Assembly: GCA_026398235.1 (NCBI GenBank)
Contig: JAPLTE010000052.1
Location: forward strand, 1 to 37,315
Reading direction: 5' to 3'
From: Verrucomicrobiota bacterium
GTDB lineage: Bacteria; Verrucomicrobiota; Verrucomicrobiia; Chthoniobacterales; Chthoniobacteraceae
Length of the DNA stretch: 37,315 nt
Shown here: one piece after another, positions 9,761 through 17,260 of the stretch
How positions within the stretch are numbered: position 1 is the first letter of the stretch
Layout of the letters: each line of letters begins with the position of its first letter
The notes under the pieces: generated by a model
Database searches by the model: none
The model's input: only the letters and a program-made list of their open reading frames with translations
What the model was told of the DNA's origin: nothing
Made by a program: the position numbers and the translations under genes

Positions 9761-10868
9761 CGGGAATGGCGGAAGCAAAATCCGGGTGGCGATCATTGGC
9801 GTTGGCAACTGCGCTTCGGCACTGGTCCAGGGGGTTCATTACTATCGCAATGCGCAATCAGACGATGCTGTTCCGGGGCTGATGCATGCCAGCCTGGGCG
9901 GCTATCGGGCATCCGACATCGAGTTCTCGGCGGCCTTTGATGTGGATGAAAACAAGGTGGGAAGCGATCTTGCCGGCGCAATCTTTTCGCCGCCCAACAA
10001 CACGCTCAAATTTTCGCAACCAGCCGTTACGGGGGTCGTGGTGCAACGCGGCATGTTGCACGACGGAGTGGGACATTACCTCAAGGACGTGGTGAAAGTC
10101 TCGCAGGCTGCGCCTGTCGATGTCGCCGCCATCCTGAAAGAGACCCGCACGGATGTGGTCGTCTCCTACCTGCCGGTCGGGTCGGAACTCGCCGCGAAAT
10201 GGTATGCGGAGCAAGTCCTCCAGGCGGGATGCGCTTTCATCAATTGCATGCCGGTATTCATCGCCTCGCAGGCCGAGTGGCAACGGCGTTTTGAGGAACG
10301 CAATTTGCCCATCATCGGCGACGACATCAAATCCCAGCTCGGAGCCACCATTGTGCATCGCGTGCTGGCAAACCTTTTTCGCGAGCGAGGAATCCATCTC
10401 CAGCGCACCTATCAACTGAACTTCGGGGGAAACACCGATTTTTTGAACATGCTCGAACGCGAGCGGCTGGTGTCCAAAAAGATCTCAAAAACCCAAGCGG
10501 TTTTGAGCCAGGCAGGGTGCGGCCTTTCACCGGAAAACGTCCACATCGGCCCGAGCGACTACGTCCCGTGGATGGAGGACCGGAAGTTCTGCCATATCCG
10601 CATGGAGGGAACCGCGTTCGGGGATGCGCCGATGCTTTGCGAGTTGAAGCTGGAGGTGTGGGATTCGCCGAATTCGGCAGGGGTGGTGATTGATGCCGTC
10701 CGCTGTGCGAAGCTCGCACTGGACCGGGGCATCGGCGGTGCGCTGATCGGCCCTTGCGCTTATTTCATGAAATCGCCGCCGAGACAGTTCACGGACGACG
10801 AGGCGCGCCAGCGCGTGGAGGCGTTCATTCGCGGGGAACTCAACCCTATGTATCCATGGATTTCTTAA
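9750..10868 (+). CDS. ino1: Inositol-1-phosphate synthase (myo-inositol-3-phosphate synthase)
   Basis: The enzyme converts D-glucose 6-phosphate to 1D-myo-inositol 3-phosphate with NAD+ as bound cofactor, the committed step of inositol synthesis. The 372-residue length matches the short actinobacterial/archaeal type. Visible motifs are [18 protein letters not shown] (nucleotide fold), [26 protein letters not shown], the lysine-containing [17 protein letters not shown] and [12 protein letters not shown]. These are diagnostic of the family active site. It starts at ATG 9750, 11 bases inside the previous gene. The gene sits between two close CgeB-like paralogues, which argues that inositol phosphate is a building block or acceptor in this pathway. 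Confidence 0.95.
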   Translation: METDGNGGSKIRVAIIGVGNCASALVQGVHYYRNAQSDDAVPGLMHASLGGYRASDIEFSAAFDVDENKVGSDLAGAIFSPPNNTLKFSQPAVTGVVVQRGMLHDGVGHYLKDVVKVSQAAPVDVAAILKETRTDVVVSYLPVGSELAAKWYAEQVLQAGCAFINCMPVFIASQAEWQRRFEERNLPIIGDDIKSQLGATIVHRVLANLFRERGIHLQRTYQLNFGGNTDFLNMLERERLVSKKISKTQAVLSQAGCGLSPENVHIGPSDYVPWMEDRKFCHIRMEGTAFGDAPMLCELKLEVWDSPNSAGVVIDAVRCAKLALDRGIGGALIGPCAYFMKSPPRQFTDDEARQRVEAFIRGELNPMYPWIS

Positions 10869-10869
10869 A

Positions 10870-11961
10870 ATGAAACTTGTCGTTTTTGGGCTATCCATCA
10901 GCTCTTCCTGGGGCAATGGGCACGCGACACTCTGGCGCGGGCTCTGCAAGGCCCTGGCCGCGCGCGCTCACCATGTGGTCTTCTTTGAGCGGGATGTCCC
11001 CTACTATGCTGCGCATCGGGATTTGACGGAGATCCCCGGCGGAAAACTGGTGCTCTATGCCCGTTGGGAGGAGATCCGCGCGCAGGCGCAAAAAGAGATA
11101 GCCGGCGCAGATGTCGCCATCGTCACTTCGTTTTGCCCGGACGGAGTTGCAGCCTCCGAACTTGTTCTGGCTTCGGATACGACGCGGGTGTTTTACGATC
11201 TGGACACGCCCATCACCCTTGAAGCCTTAAAAACCGGAAAAGCATTGAGCTTTATCGGCCCGCGGGGGCTGCGCGACTATGATCTGGTCCTGAGTTACAC
11301 GGGGGGGCGAGCCTTGAAGGAGATGCAGATGAAACTCGGCGCACGCCGTGTCGCGCCGCTCTACGGCAGCGTAGACCCGGAGGTGCATCGGCCCACATCC
11401 CCGGTGGAGAGATTCCGCGCCGATCTCTCCTACCTCGGAACCTACGCGGCGGACCGCCAGCCGATGCTCGAGGCCCTGTTTTTGGAACCCGCCAGGAGAT
11501 TGCCGCATACGGGGTTCCTCATCGGCGGCTCCTTGTATCCAGAAACCTTCCCCTGGGCAGCCAATATCAAACATATCGAGCATGTGCCGCCGCAGGAACA
11601 CCCGGCGTTCTATTGCTCGTCGCGGCTGACGCTAAGCACCACACGCAGCGCGATGGCGGCGATGGGGTACTGCCCCTCGGGACGTCTCTTTGAAGCAGCG
11701 GCATGTGGCGTGCCCATGCTCAGCGACTCGTGGGAAGGTCTCGACCAGTTCTTTGAACCGGGGCGCGAAATCGTGACGGCCTCGTGTGCGGAAGCGGCCC
11801 TGGATGCACTGAATCTTTCGGATGGCGAGCTTTGCGCGATCGCCCGCTCGGCCCGTGAGCGGGTGCTCTCCGAACATACGGCCGGGCACCGCGCCCAAAA
11901 GCTCGAGGAATTGCTGGAAAGGGCGCGTGATATAACCCCTGATTCTCTGGAGGCTTTTTGA
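10870..11961 (+). CDS. CgeB-like glycosyltransferase (copy 4)
   Basis: This is a fourth CgeB-type glycosyltransferase, 363 residues, the sister of copy 3. It shares [104 protein letters not shown] and the tail VLSEHTAGHRAQKLEELL. The start follows the ino1 stop after a single base, and there is no obvious Shine-Dalgarno. Translational coupling to ino1 is likely. The conserved aspartates in YDLDTPIT may serve the donor or acceptor site, but I cannot assign them. Confidence 0.88.
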   Translation: MKLVVFGLSISSSWGNGHATLWRGLCKALAARAHHVVFFERDVPYYAAHRDLTEIPGGKLVLYARWEEIRAQAQKEIAGADVAIVTSFCPDGVAASELVLASDTTRVFYDLDTPITLEALKTGKALSFIGPRGLRDYDLVLSYTGGRALKEMQMKLGARRVAPLYGSVDPEVHRPTSPVERFRADLSYLGTYAADRQPMLEALFLEPARRLPHTGFLIGGSLYPETFPWAANIKHIEHVPPQEHPAFYCSSRLTLSTTRSAMAAMGYCPSGRLFEAAACGVPMLSDSWEGLDQFFEPGREIVTASCAEAALDALNLSDGELCAIARSARERVLSEHTAGHRAQKLEELLERARDITPDSLEAF

Positions 11962-12704
11962 TGTGGGGCATTATTCCAGCAGCGGGCGCAGGCAGCAGGA
12001 TTCAGCCTCTCGCTTTTTCAAAGGAACTGCTTCCCGTCGGCAGTCGCTTTGAGGGCGCAACGGAACATCCGCGGGCCGTCAGTGAATACCTCATTGATCG
12101 ACTGCTCGCGGGAGGCGCCAACAAGCTTTGCTTCGTCGTGGCTCCAAATAAATCCGATATTCTTGAATATTATGGTGGTGCCCGAATCCACTCCGCCAGC
12201 ATCGCCTTTGTGGTCCAACCCCAGCCCGCCGGGCTCTGCGACGCGATCTTCCGTGCCGCCGCGTTGATCTCCCCGCAAGAGACTGTGGCCGTGGGGCTGC
12301 CCGACACCATCTGGTTTCCCGAAGAGGGGTTTTGCGCCCTGCCCGACGACGCCTTCTCCTTTCTCTTGTTTCCTGTGGAACACCCGGAATTTTTCGACGT
12401 GGTTTTGACTGACCCTGCCCATCAGGTCATCGCAATCCAGGTGAAACCTTGCCGCCCGGAGTCCCACTGGGTTTGGGGGGCATTCAAGATGCCCGGCGCG
12501 ATCTTTCACGAGTTGCACGCTTTCTGGCTCTCGCGGGATTGCGCCGACGAATACATGGGGACGCTCGTAAACGCATGGATGGCCAAGGGAGGCCGGGCGC
12601 AAGGCATTTGCGCGGGAAAGTCGTATGTGGATGTCGGCACGCTGAACGGATACCGGCAAGCGCTCCGATTACTGAGCCAGGAACCACCGAAAGGCGGAGC
12701 ATGA
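11961..12704 (+). CDS. Sugar-1-phosphate nucleotidyltransferase
   Basis: This is a predicted enzyme that joins a sugar 1-phosphate to an NTP, making the nucleotide-sugar donor for the transferases around it. The 247 residues begin with the pyrophosphorylase signature IIPAAGAGSRIQPLAFSKEL, in which the G-x-G-x-R loop binds the nucleotide and the Lys of SKELLPVG contacts phosphate. QPAGLCDAIF resembles the base-recognition segment of dTDP-glucose/UDP-glucose pyrophosphorylases, and GLPDTIWF would carry the metal-binding Asp. DVGTLNGYRQAL closes the domain. Which NTP and which sugar are used cannot be decided. The ATG overlaps the previous stop by one base. The gene ends in an ATGA overlap. Confidence 0.88.
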   Translation: MWGIIPAAGAGSRIQPLAFSKELLPVGSRFEGATEHPRAVSEYLIDRLLAGGANKLCFVVAPNKSDILEYYGGARIHSASIAFVVQPQPAGLCDAIFRAAALISPQETVAVGLPDTIWFPEEGFCALPDDAFSFLLFPVEHPEFFDVVLTDPAHQVIAIQVKPCRPESHWVWGAFKMPGAIFHELHAFWLSRDCADEYMGTLVNAWMAKGGRAQGICAGKSYVDVGTLNGYRQALRLLSQEPPKGGA

Positions 12705-13441
12705 TGAAAACAGCGGAATATTCCCAAGAACAAATCGTCCACCGCGTGCGGGAACTAGGGGATTGGTTTCAGAACCTTAATCTGCGCGGGGTGTCAACCG
12801 CTCCGCATCATTTTTTGGGAGATTATCCCACCGTGAAATGGCGGCGTTTTGCACATTCCATACCCCAAGATTTGCGCGGGAAATCCGTGCTCGATATCGG
12901 CTGCAATGCCGGATTTTACTGCTTCGAAATGAAACGCCGCGGCGCCAGGCGCGTGCTCGGCATTGATTCCGACGAAGCTTATCTGGCGCAAGCCCGCTTT
13001 GCAGCGGAGGTGCTTGGGATGGAGGTTGAGTTTCAGCGACTGTCTGTTTACGACGTTGGGCAATTGGGCGAGCGATTCGACGTGGTCCTGTTCATGGGGG
13101 TCCTCTATCATCTGCGCCACCCGCTGCTCGCGCTGGACCTCATTCACCAGCATGTCGCGGGGGATTTGCTCATCTTTCAATCAATGCTACGGGGAAGCGC
13201 GGATGCGGCTTCCCTCCAGCAGGATTATGATTTCCATGAGACGCAGATCTTCGATTTGCCCGAGTTTCCGCGGATGCATTTTGTGGAGCACAACTATGCC
13301 GGAGACCCCACCAACTGGTGGATTCCCAACCGCGCCTGCACAGAGGCGATGCTGAGAAGCTCCGGATTCCAACTCATCGCCCACCCGGAGGAGGAAGTAT
13401 TCCTCTGCCGCCGCAAGGAACAAAAAGGAGAGCCGTCATGA
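12701..13441 (+). CDS. SAM-dependent methyltransferase (CmoB-like fold, glycosyltransferase-cluster type)
   Basis: This is a class I methyltransferase of 246 residues. The SAM site is KSVLDIGCNAGFYCFEM (around residue 60-76), followed by the acidic end of beta-2 in VLGIDSDEAYL and then RFDVVLFMGVLYHLRHPLLAL. The latter, and the N-terminal WFQNLNLRGVSTAPHHFLGDYP, resemble the CmoB/DUF1698 group and a methyltransferase family (which I recall as the Rta_06860 family) found beside glycosyltransferases. It probably methylates a sugar or cyclitol hydroxyl on the product. I chose ATG 12701 (ATGA overlap); ATG 12704 is the next codon and equally possible. Confidence 0.88.
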   Translation: MMKTAEYSQEQIVHRVRELGDWFQNLNLRGVSTAPHHFLGDYPTVKWRRFAHSIPQDLRGKSVLDIGCNAGFYCFEMKRRGARRVLGIDSDEAYLAQARFAAEVLGMEVEFQRLSVYDVGQLGERFDVVLFMGVLYHLRHPLLALDLIHQHVAGDLLIFQSMLRGSADAASLQQDYDFHETQIFDLPEFPRMHFVEHNYAGDPTNWWIPNRACTEAMLRSSGFQLIAHPEEEVFLCRRKEQKGEPS

Positions 13442-14325
13442 TTGAAGCCGTAATGTTTTGGAACGAGCCCAACAACAAGTCCCACTGGGCCTTTGAATTG
13501 GATCCGCAGTGGCAGGTGTATGCCGAAATGGTCAAACTGGCGGCGCAGCGGGTGGAAGCGGAAAATTCAAAACTCGTGCGGGTGCTCGGCGGGATTTCCC
13601 CGATTGACCCCATGTTCATTGCGAACATGAATGCGCAAGGGGTGCTCAGCCAAATGGACGCCGTCGCGGTGCACGGTTTCCCGCTGGATTGGAACCATTG
13701 GCAGATCGACGAGTGGCCCCAGAGAATCACAGAAATCCAAGCCGTCACCGATCTCCCGATCTGGGTCTCCGAAGTCGGCGTCTCCTCTTTCGGGGCGGAG
13801 CAGGTGCAGGATTTTGGGTTGTGCCGCACGGCCCAGCTTTTGATTGGAAGAGCCCCGCGCATCCATTGGTACAGCCTCTATGACTTGCCGCGCGAATGGC
13901 CCGCCACCACGCGACACCGTGAGGCGGAAGGCTCTTCTTATTACCGTCATTTTTACATGGGGCTCTTGCGTGAGGACGGGTCCGCCAAATGCGCTTTGCA
14001 GCGGTTTTCCCAATTCACACCGGAACTTGGGATCTGCCAATGGTTCCACTTCGAAGACCACCGCCTGGAAGATGCGGTGGGCTGGCTCAAGAGGCTGGGG
14101 GTCAAATATCTCCGCACCGGTTTAAGCTGGTCGGATCGTTTTCGGCCCGGTGCCGAGGCGTGGTTCGACCGGCAGATGAAGGCGCTCGAACCGTTTGATG
14201 TGACGCTTACGTTTTGTTTCACGCCGGAACACCTGGGCATTGAGCCCCACCACACCAGCCCGCCGAGACAGATCGAGGAGTATGCCGATTTTTGCGCCCG
14301 GATGACGCGGCGTTACACCCATTAG
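13438..14325 (+). CDS. Clan GH-A-like glycoside hydrolase (beta-xylosidase-like), apparently circularly permuted
   Basis: This is a 295-residue protein that starts with the acid/base motif of clan GH-A barrels (IEAVMFWNEPNN, Glu10). The likely nucleophile is Glu112 in PIWVSEVGVSS. Between them lie strand-like VRVLGGISP and MDAVAVHGFPLDW, and after them RIHWYSLYDLP. From about residue 198 the chain looks like the beginning of such a barrel: GICQWFHFED, LKRLGVKYLRTGLSWSD, FDVTLTFCFTP and YADFCARMTRRYTH, where it stops. So the order seems to be strands 4-8 then 1-3. The ATGA overlap with the methyltransferase fixes the start. It may cleave or remodel a glycosidic bond of the cluster product. No signal peptide is visible, so it acts in the cytosol. 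Confidence 0.8.
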   Translation: MIEAVMFWNEPNNKSHWAFELDPQWQVYAEMVKLAAQRVEAENSKLVRVLGGISPIDPMFIANMNAQGVLSQMDAVAVHGFPLDWNHWQIDEWPQRITEIQAVTDLPIWVSEVGVSSFGAEQVQDFGLCRTAQLLIGRAPRIHWYSLYDLPREWPATTRHREAEGSSYYRHFYMGLLREDGSAKCALQRFSQFTPELGICQWFHFEDHRLEDAVGWLKRLGVKYLRTGLSWSDRFRPGAEAWFDRQMKALEPFDVTLTFCFTPEHLGIEPHHTSPPRQIEEYADFCARMTRRYTH

Positions 14326-14335
14326 GAGAAGCAAT

Positions 14336-14437
14336 ATGCCAAAGAAACCGAAAACAAAAGAGCACCTCGCATTCCTTTATCAGGAGGAAACCAAGGAAGG
14401 TAAGAAAAGCAGGTTTTGCAAGTTGGTGGAGAGATGA
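14336..14437 (+). CDS. Small basic/charged protein of 33 residues
   Basis: This small frame encodes MPKKPKTKEHLAFLYQEETK and continues to end in FCKLVER (33 residues, 10 of them Lys). It has one of the best ribosome binding sites in the operon (AGGAGAA, five bases before the ATG), starts 10 bases after the hydrolase stop, and its TGA overlaps the ATG of the deacetylase gene in an ATGA, like most junctions here. These features make a real, translationally coupled gene likely. It has no membrane segment and I do not recognise a family. A leader that only couples translation of the deacetylase is the alternative. Confidence 0.6.
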   Translation: MPKKPKTKEHLAFLYQEETKEGKKSRFCKLVER

Positions 14438-15270
14438 TCCGCGTGCGAGAGAAGCAACCTGCGGGCTGCGCCACGCTGCTGGAAGAACTTGTGGATGAGC
14501 GGCGCCTGAATCTCACGGCCCCGGTGGCCATTGTCGTGGCCCATCCCGATGATGAAGTCATCGGGATGGGCGCACAGTTGCACCGTTTGCAAAATGTGAC
14601 CGTGATTCACGTCACCGACGGTTCACCTCATGACTTGAGGGATGCGAACGATTCCGGTTTTCCCAATGCACAAGCGTATGCGCGGGCGCGCCGGGCGGAA
14701 TTGAAGGCCGCACTTGAGATTGCAGGGATCCCGCTCTCCAGCACACGGGAGTTGAGGGTGCCTGACCAGGAAGCTCCCTTGCACCTGGTGCAGATTGTCC
14801 GGGCATTGCAGTCCATATTCAACCAATCGAAGCCGCAGGCCGTTTTCACGCATCCTTACGAGGGCGGGCATCCCGACCACGATGCAACCGCTTTGGCCGT
14901 TCATACCGCTTGCGCTCTCCTGCCCCGCCCACCGTTGATCCATGAAATGACTTCTTATTACGGAGCGAATGGGAGCATTGTGACCGGAGAATTCCTGCCC
15001 GAACCGACCCACAAAATTTGGACGGCGGAATTGTCCAGGGAGGAAGTGCAATCCAAAGAGCGCATGTTCGGCTGTTTCAAAACGCAGGCGCGCGTGCTCC
15101 AGGCGTTCTCCCTCCGGAGCGAGCGGTTCCGGACGGCTCCTCGCTATGATTTCACTCAGCCGCCGCATCCGGGGGCGCTGTATTACGAGCAGCACAGCTT
15201 TGGAATGCCCGGCTTTTGCGCCTGGGCTCAAACAGCCCTTTTGCAACTCGGAATCGAGGTTCCCCTATGA
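14434..15270 (+). CDS. PIG-L family N-deacetylase
   Basis: This is a zinc-dependent deacetylase of the LmbE/PIG-L/MshB family, 278 residues. The family removes acetyl groups from N-acetylglucosamine attached to inositol (MshB, PIG-L) or from other N-acetyl sugars. The metal and catalytic motif AHPDDEV is at residues 36-42 (His37, Asp39, Asp40, Glu41), and the third zinc His lies in GGHPDHDA (His146, His149). With ino1, GT4 enzymes and an acyltransferase in the same operon, a GlcNAc-inositol-like substrate is a plausible inference. The ATG at 14434 overlaps the 33-codon gene's stop. The end overlaps the next gene by four bases. Confidence 0.92.
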   Translation: MIRVREKQPAGCATLLEELVDERRLNLTAPVAIVVAHPDDEVIGMGAQLHRLQNVTVIHVTDGSPHDLRDANDSGFPNAQAYARARRAELKAALEIAGIPLSSTRELRVPDQEAPLHLVQIVRALQSIFNQSKPQAVFTHPYEGGHPDHDATALAVHTACALLPRPPLIHEMTSYYGANGSIVTGEFLPEPTHKIWTAELSREEVQSKERMFGCFKTQARVLQAFSLRSERFRTAPRYDFTQPPHPGALYYEQHSFGMPGFCAWAQTALLQLGIEVPL

Positions 15271-16319
15271 AGCTCACGATTCTCAATGTCGCTTTCCCGT
15301 TCGCGCCCGTCGGCCCGGATGCAGTCGGAGGGGCGGAACAGATTCTCACTCAGCTCGATGTGGCCTTGGCCCAACGGGGGCATCACTCCATTGTCGTTGC
15401 CTGCGAGGGATCCCAAACGGCGGGACAGTTGATCGGAATCCCGCGGGTGACCGGCGCGATCCACGATCGGTTTCGATGCCGGGTCCATGCACATGTCCGG
15501 GCCGCCATTCAACACGCGCTGACCCGCTGGGCGATTGATGTCATCCACTTCCATGGAGTGGATTGCCATGCGTATCTTCCGGCCGAGGAGATTCCCACGC
15601 TTGTGACGTTGCATTGCCCGGTGTCGTTCTACCAGCCGATGCTATTTGAAGCCTGGCGTCCCCAATTTTTTATCCATTGCGTTTCTGCATCCCAACGCCG
15701 TTCCTGCCCGCCCGGGGTGCATATTTTGCCCGATCTCCCCAACGGCGTCCCGGAAAGCCTCCTGCAAACGCGCCACGCCAAACGCCGGTTTGCCGTTGCC
15801 CTCGGGCGCATCTGTCCCGAAAAAAATTTCCACGTTGCCATCGACGCCGCCAAACAAGCGAACCTTGGGTTACTGCTTGCGGGAGCCACCTTTCCCTATC
15901 CCGCGCACGAGCACTATTACAAAAACGAGATTCTCCCGAGGCTCGACCGCCACCGCCTGCATATTGGACCGATCGGGTTTGTTCGAAAAAAGCGACTGCT
16001 CTCGGCCGCGCGCTGTCTGTTGATGCCTTCCCTCGCGGCGGAAACCAGTTCGCTCGTATCCATGGAGGCGCTTGCCTGCGGCACCCCCGTCATTGCCTTC
16101 CCTTCCGGTGCGCTCCCGGAGATGATCGAGCACGGAAAAACCGGATTTATTGTCCGCAATCAAGACGAGATGGCGGAGGCCATTCACGCCGCGGGGTCCA
16201 TCGACCCGGAACAATGCCGCGCAGCGGTTCGGAGCCGTTTTTGCGCAGACCGCATGGTTGCGGATTATTTAAATCTCTACCGGAGGTTGAAAGGAGATGC
16301 CCCACCATGCCTGAGCTAG
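15267..16319 (+). CDS. Glycosyltransferase family 4 (GT-B)
   Basis: This is a 350-residue GT4 glycosyltransferase. The N-terminal domain holds the GG-loop VGGAEQILTQLDVAL and the acceptor-side VIHFHGVDCHAYLP. The donor domain has AVALGRICPEKNFHVAIDA, followed by the EX7E signature ETSSLVSMEALACGTPVIAF and LPEMIEHGKTGFIV, the classic nucleotide-diphosphate site. It directly follows the PIG-L deacetylase (ATGA overlap). In mycothiol synthesis the GT4 enzyme MshA makes the substrate of the PIG-L enzyme, so this gene is one candidate for such a step; that role is inference only. Confidence 0.93.
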   Translation: MKLTILNVAFPFAPVGPDAVGGAEQILTQLDVALAQRGHHSIVVACEGSQTAGQLIGIPRVTGAIHDRFRCRVHAHVRAAIQHALTRWAIDVIHFHGVDCHAYLPAEEIPTLVTLHCPVSFYQPMLFEAWRPQFFIHCVSASQRRSCPPGVHILPDLPNGVPESLLQTRHAKRRFAVALGRICPEKNFHVAIDAAKQANLGLLLAGATFPYPAHEHYYKNEILPRLDRHRLHIGPIGFVRKKRLLSAARCLLMPSLAAETSSLVSMEALACGTPVIAFPSGALPEMIEHGKTGFIVRNQDEMAEAIHAAGSIDPEQCRAAVRSRFCADRMVADYLNLYRRLKGDAPPCLS

Positions 16320-17260
16320 AGGCCGAGTGGACGGCTCTTTGGCAGCGCTGTCCACACGCAACCCCATTTCAGCACCCAACCTGGCTGAATACCTGGTGGC
16401 GGCACTTTGGCGACAATAAGCGGTTATTGATGGTGACGCTCCGGGAGAGCGGCGTGCTGGTCGGCGTCGCCCCCCTTTGCATTCTCCGAGACAGCGAAGG
16501 ACGCAAGGTGATGTTTTTGGGAGCCGGTCTCAGCGATTTTATGGATGGGCTCTTTGCTCCGGGGCACGAGCAGGCCGGAGCCCAAGCCGTGCTCGCCTAC
16601 CTGGCCGAAGCCGCTTCCCTGTGGGATCTTTGCGACCTGCGACCGCTGCCTTCAAAATCTGCGTTGTTGCGCGGGGAGGCACCGGAGGGATTCACAAGCG
16701 AAGTAATGCCTGTGGACACGCTCACGGCCTTGGACCTTCCGCCCGGTGTCGCGGCGTTCCGGCAACGCCTCTCCCGCCATTTTGCCGATCGCGTCAAAGA
16801 AGCCGACCGGCGGGCAAAAAAGCTTGGGGCGCTGCGATTCGAAACCGCCGGCCCAAAAACTTTGGATCAGACCTTGGATGCGCTTTTGCGCTTTCATGAT
16901 GCTCGATGGCAAAATGCCGCAACCGTCGGCAACCCAACCGGCTTGTTCCACCGCGAAACGGCTTCTGCAATGCTCGCGCGCGGAGCCTTGCGATTGTACT
17001 CACTCCATGTTTGCGAGCAGATCGTCGCCGTGCTTTACGGGTTTGTGCATCAAGAGCGGGGCTATTTTTACCTGATGGGATTTGACCCCGAGTTCCGCAA
17101 AATCAGCCCTGGAATGCTTTTGATGACGCACGCGATCGAAGAGCTGATCCGGGAAAGGGTGACTCAATGCGATTTCCTGCGCGGGCGCGAAACCTTCAAA
17201 TACCGCTGGGGCGTGAGTGAGCGGACCACCTATGCCCGCAGGCTGCACCGTCGTTTATGA
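16307..17260 (+). CDS. GNAT-fold acyl/acetyltransferase (CelD/BioF2-like, Acetyltransf_6)
   Basis: This is a 317-residue protein of the CelD/BioF2-like acyltransferase group, which contains duplicated GNAT folds and often acts in polysaccharide synthesis. Seen here are the N-terminal TPFQHPTWLNTWWRHFG, the middle RFHDARWQNAATVG and the C-terminal stretch VAVLYGFVHQERGYFYLMGF with FRKISPGMLLMTHAIEELI and CDFLRGRETFKYRWG, typical of the family. The start at ATG 16307 has AAGGAGA ten bases upstream and overlaps the previous gene by 13 bases. It would put an acyl or aminoacyl group on the sugar product, possibly on the amine freed by the deacetylase (inference). Confidence 0.85.
   Translation: MPELEAEWTALWQRCPHATPFQHPTWLNTWWRHFGDNKRLLMVTLRESGVLVGVAPLCILRDSEGRKVMFLGAGLSDFMDGLFAPGHEQAGAQAVLAYLAEAASLWDLCDLRPLPSKSALLRGEAPEGFTSEVMPVDTLTALDLPPGVAAFRQRLSRHFADRVKEADRRAKKLGALRFETAGPKTLDQTLDALLRFHDARWQNAATVGNPTGLFHRETASAMLARGALRLYSLHVCEQIVAVLYGFVHQERGYFYLMGFDPEFRKISPGMLLMTHAIEELIRERVTQCDFLRGRETFKYRWGVSERTTYARRLHRRL

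Noticed and set aside
11300-11310. Run of seven G in a CgeB-like gene as a possible phase-variation site
   Set aside because: Seven G is short for slipped-strand switching in a GC-rich genome, it lies mid-gene without being a repeat array, and the frame is intact.
6487-11961. Reading CgeB-like genes as evidence for sporulation
   Set aside because: CgeB-like domains are widespread glycosyltransferases in non-sporulating bacteria, and no other spore gene is present.
15677-16306. Long N-terminal extension of the acyltransferase frame through the GT4 gene
   Set aside because: The extension is low-complexity shadow sequence under a real GT4 gene. ATG 16307 has an AAGGAGA site and gives the family's normal N-terminus.
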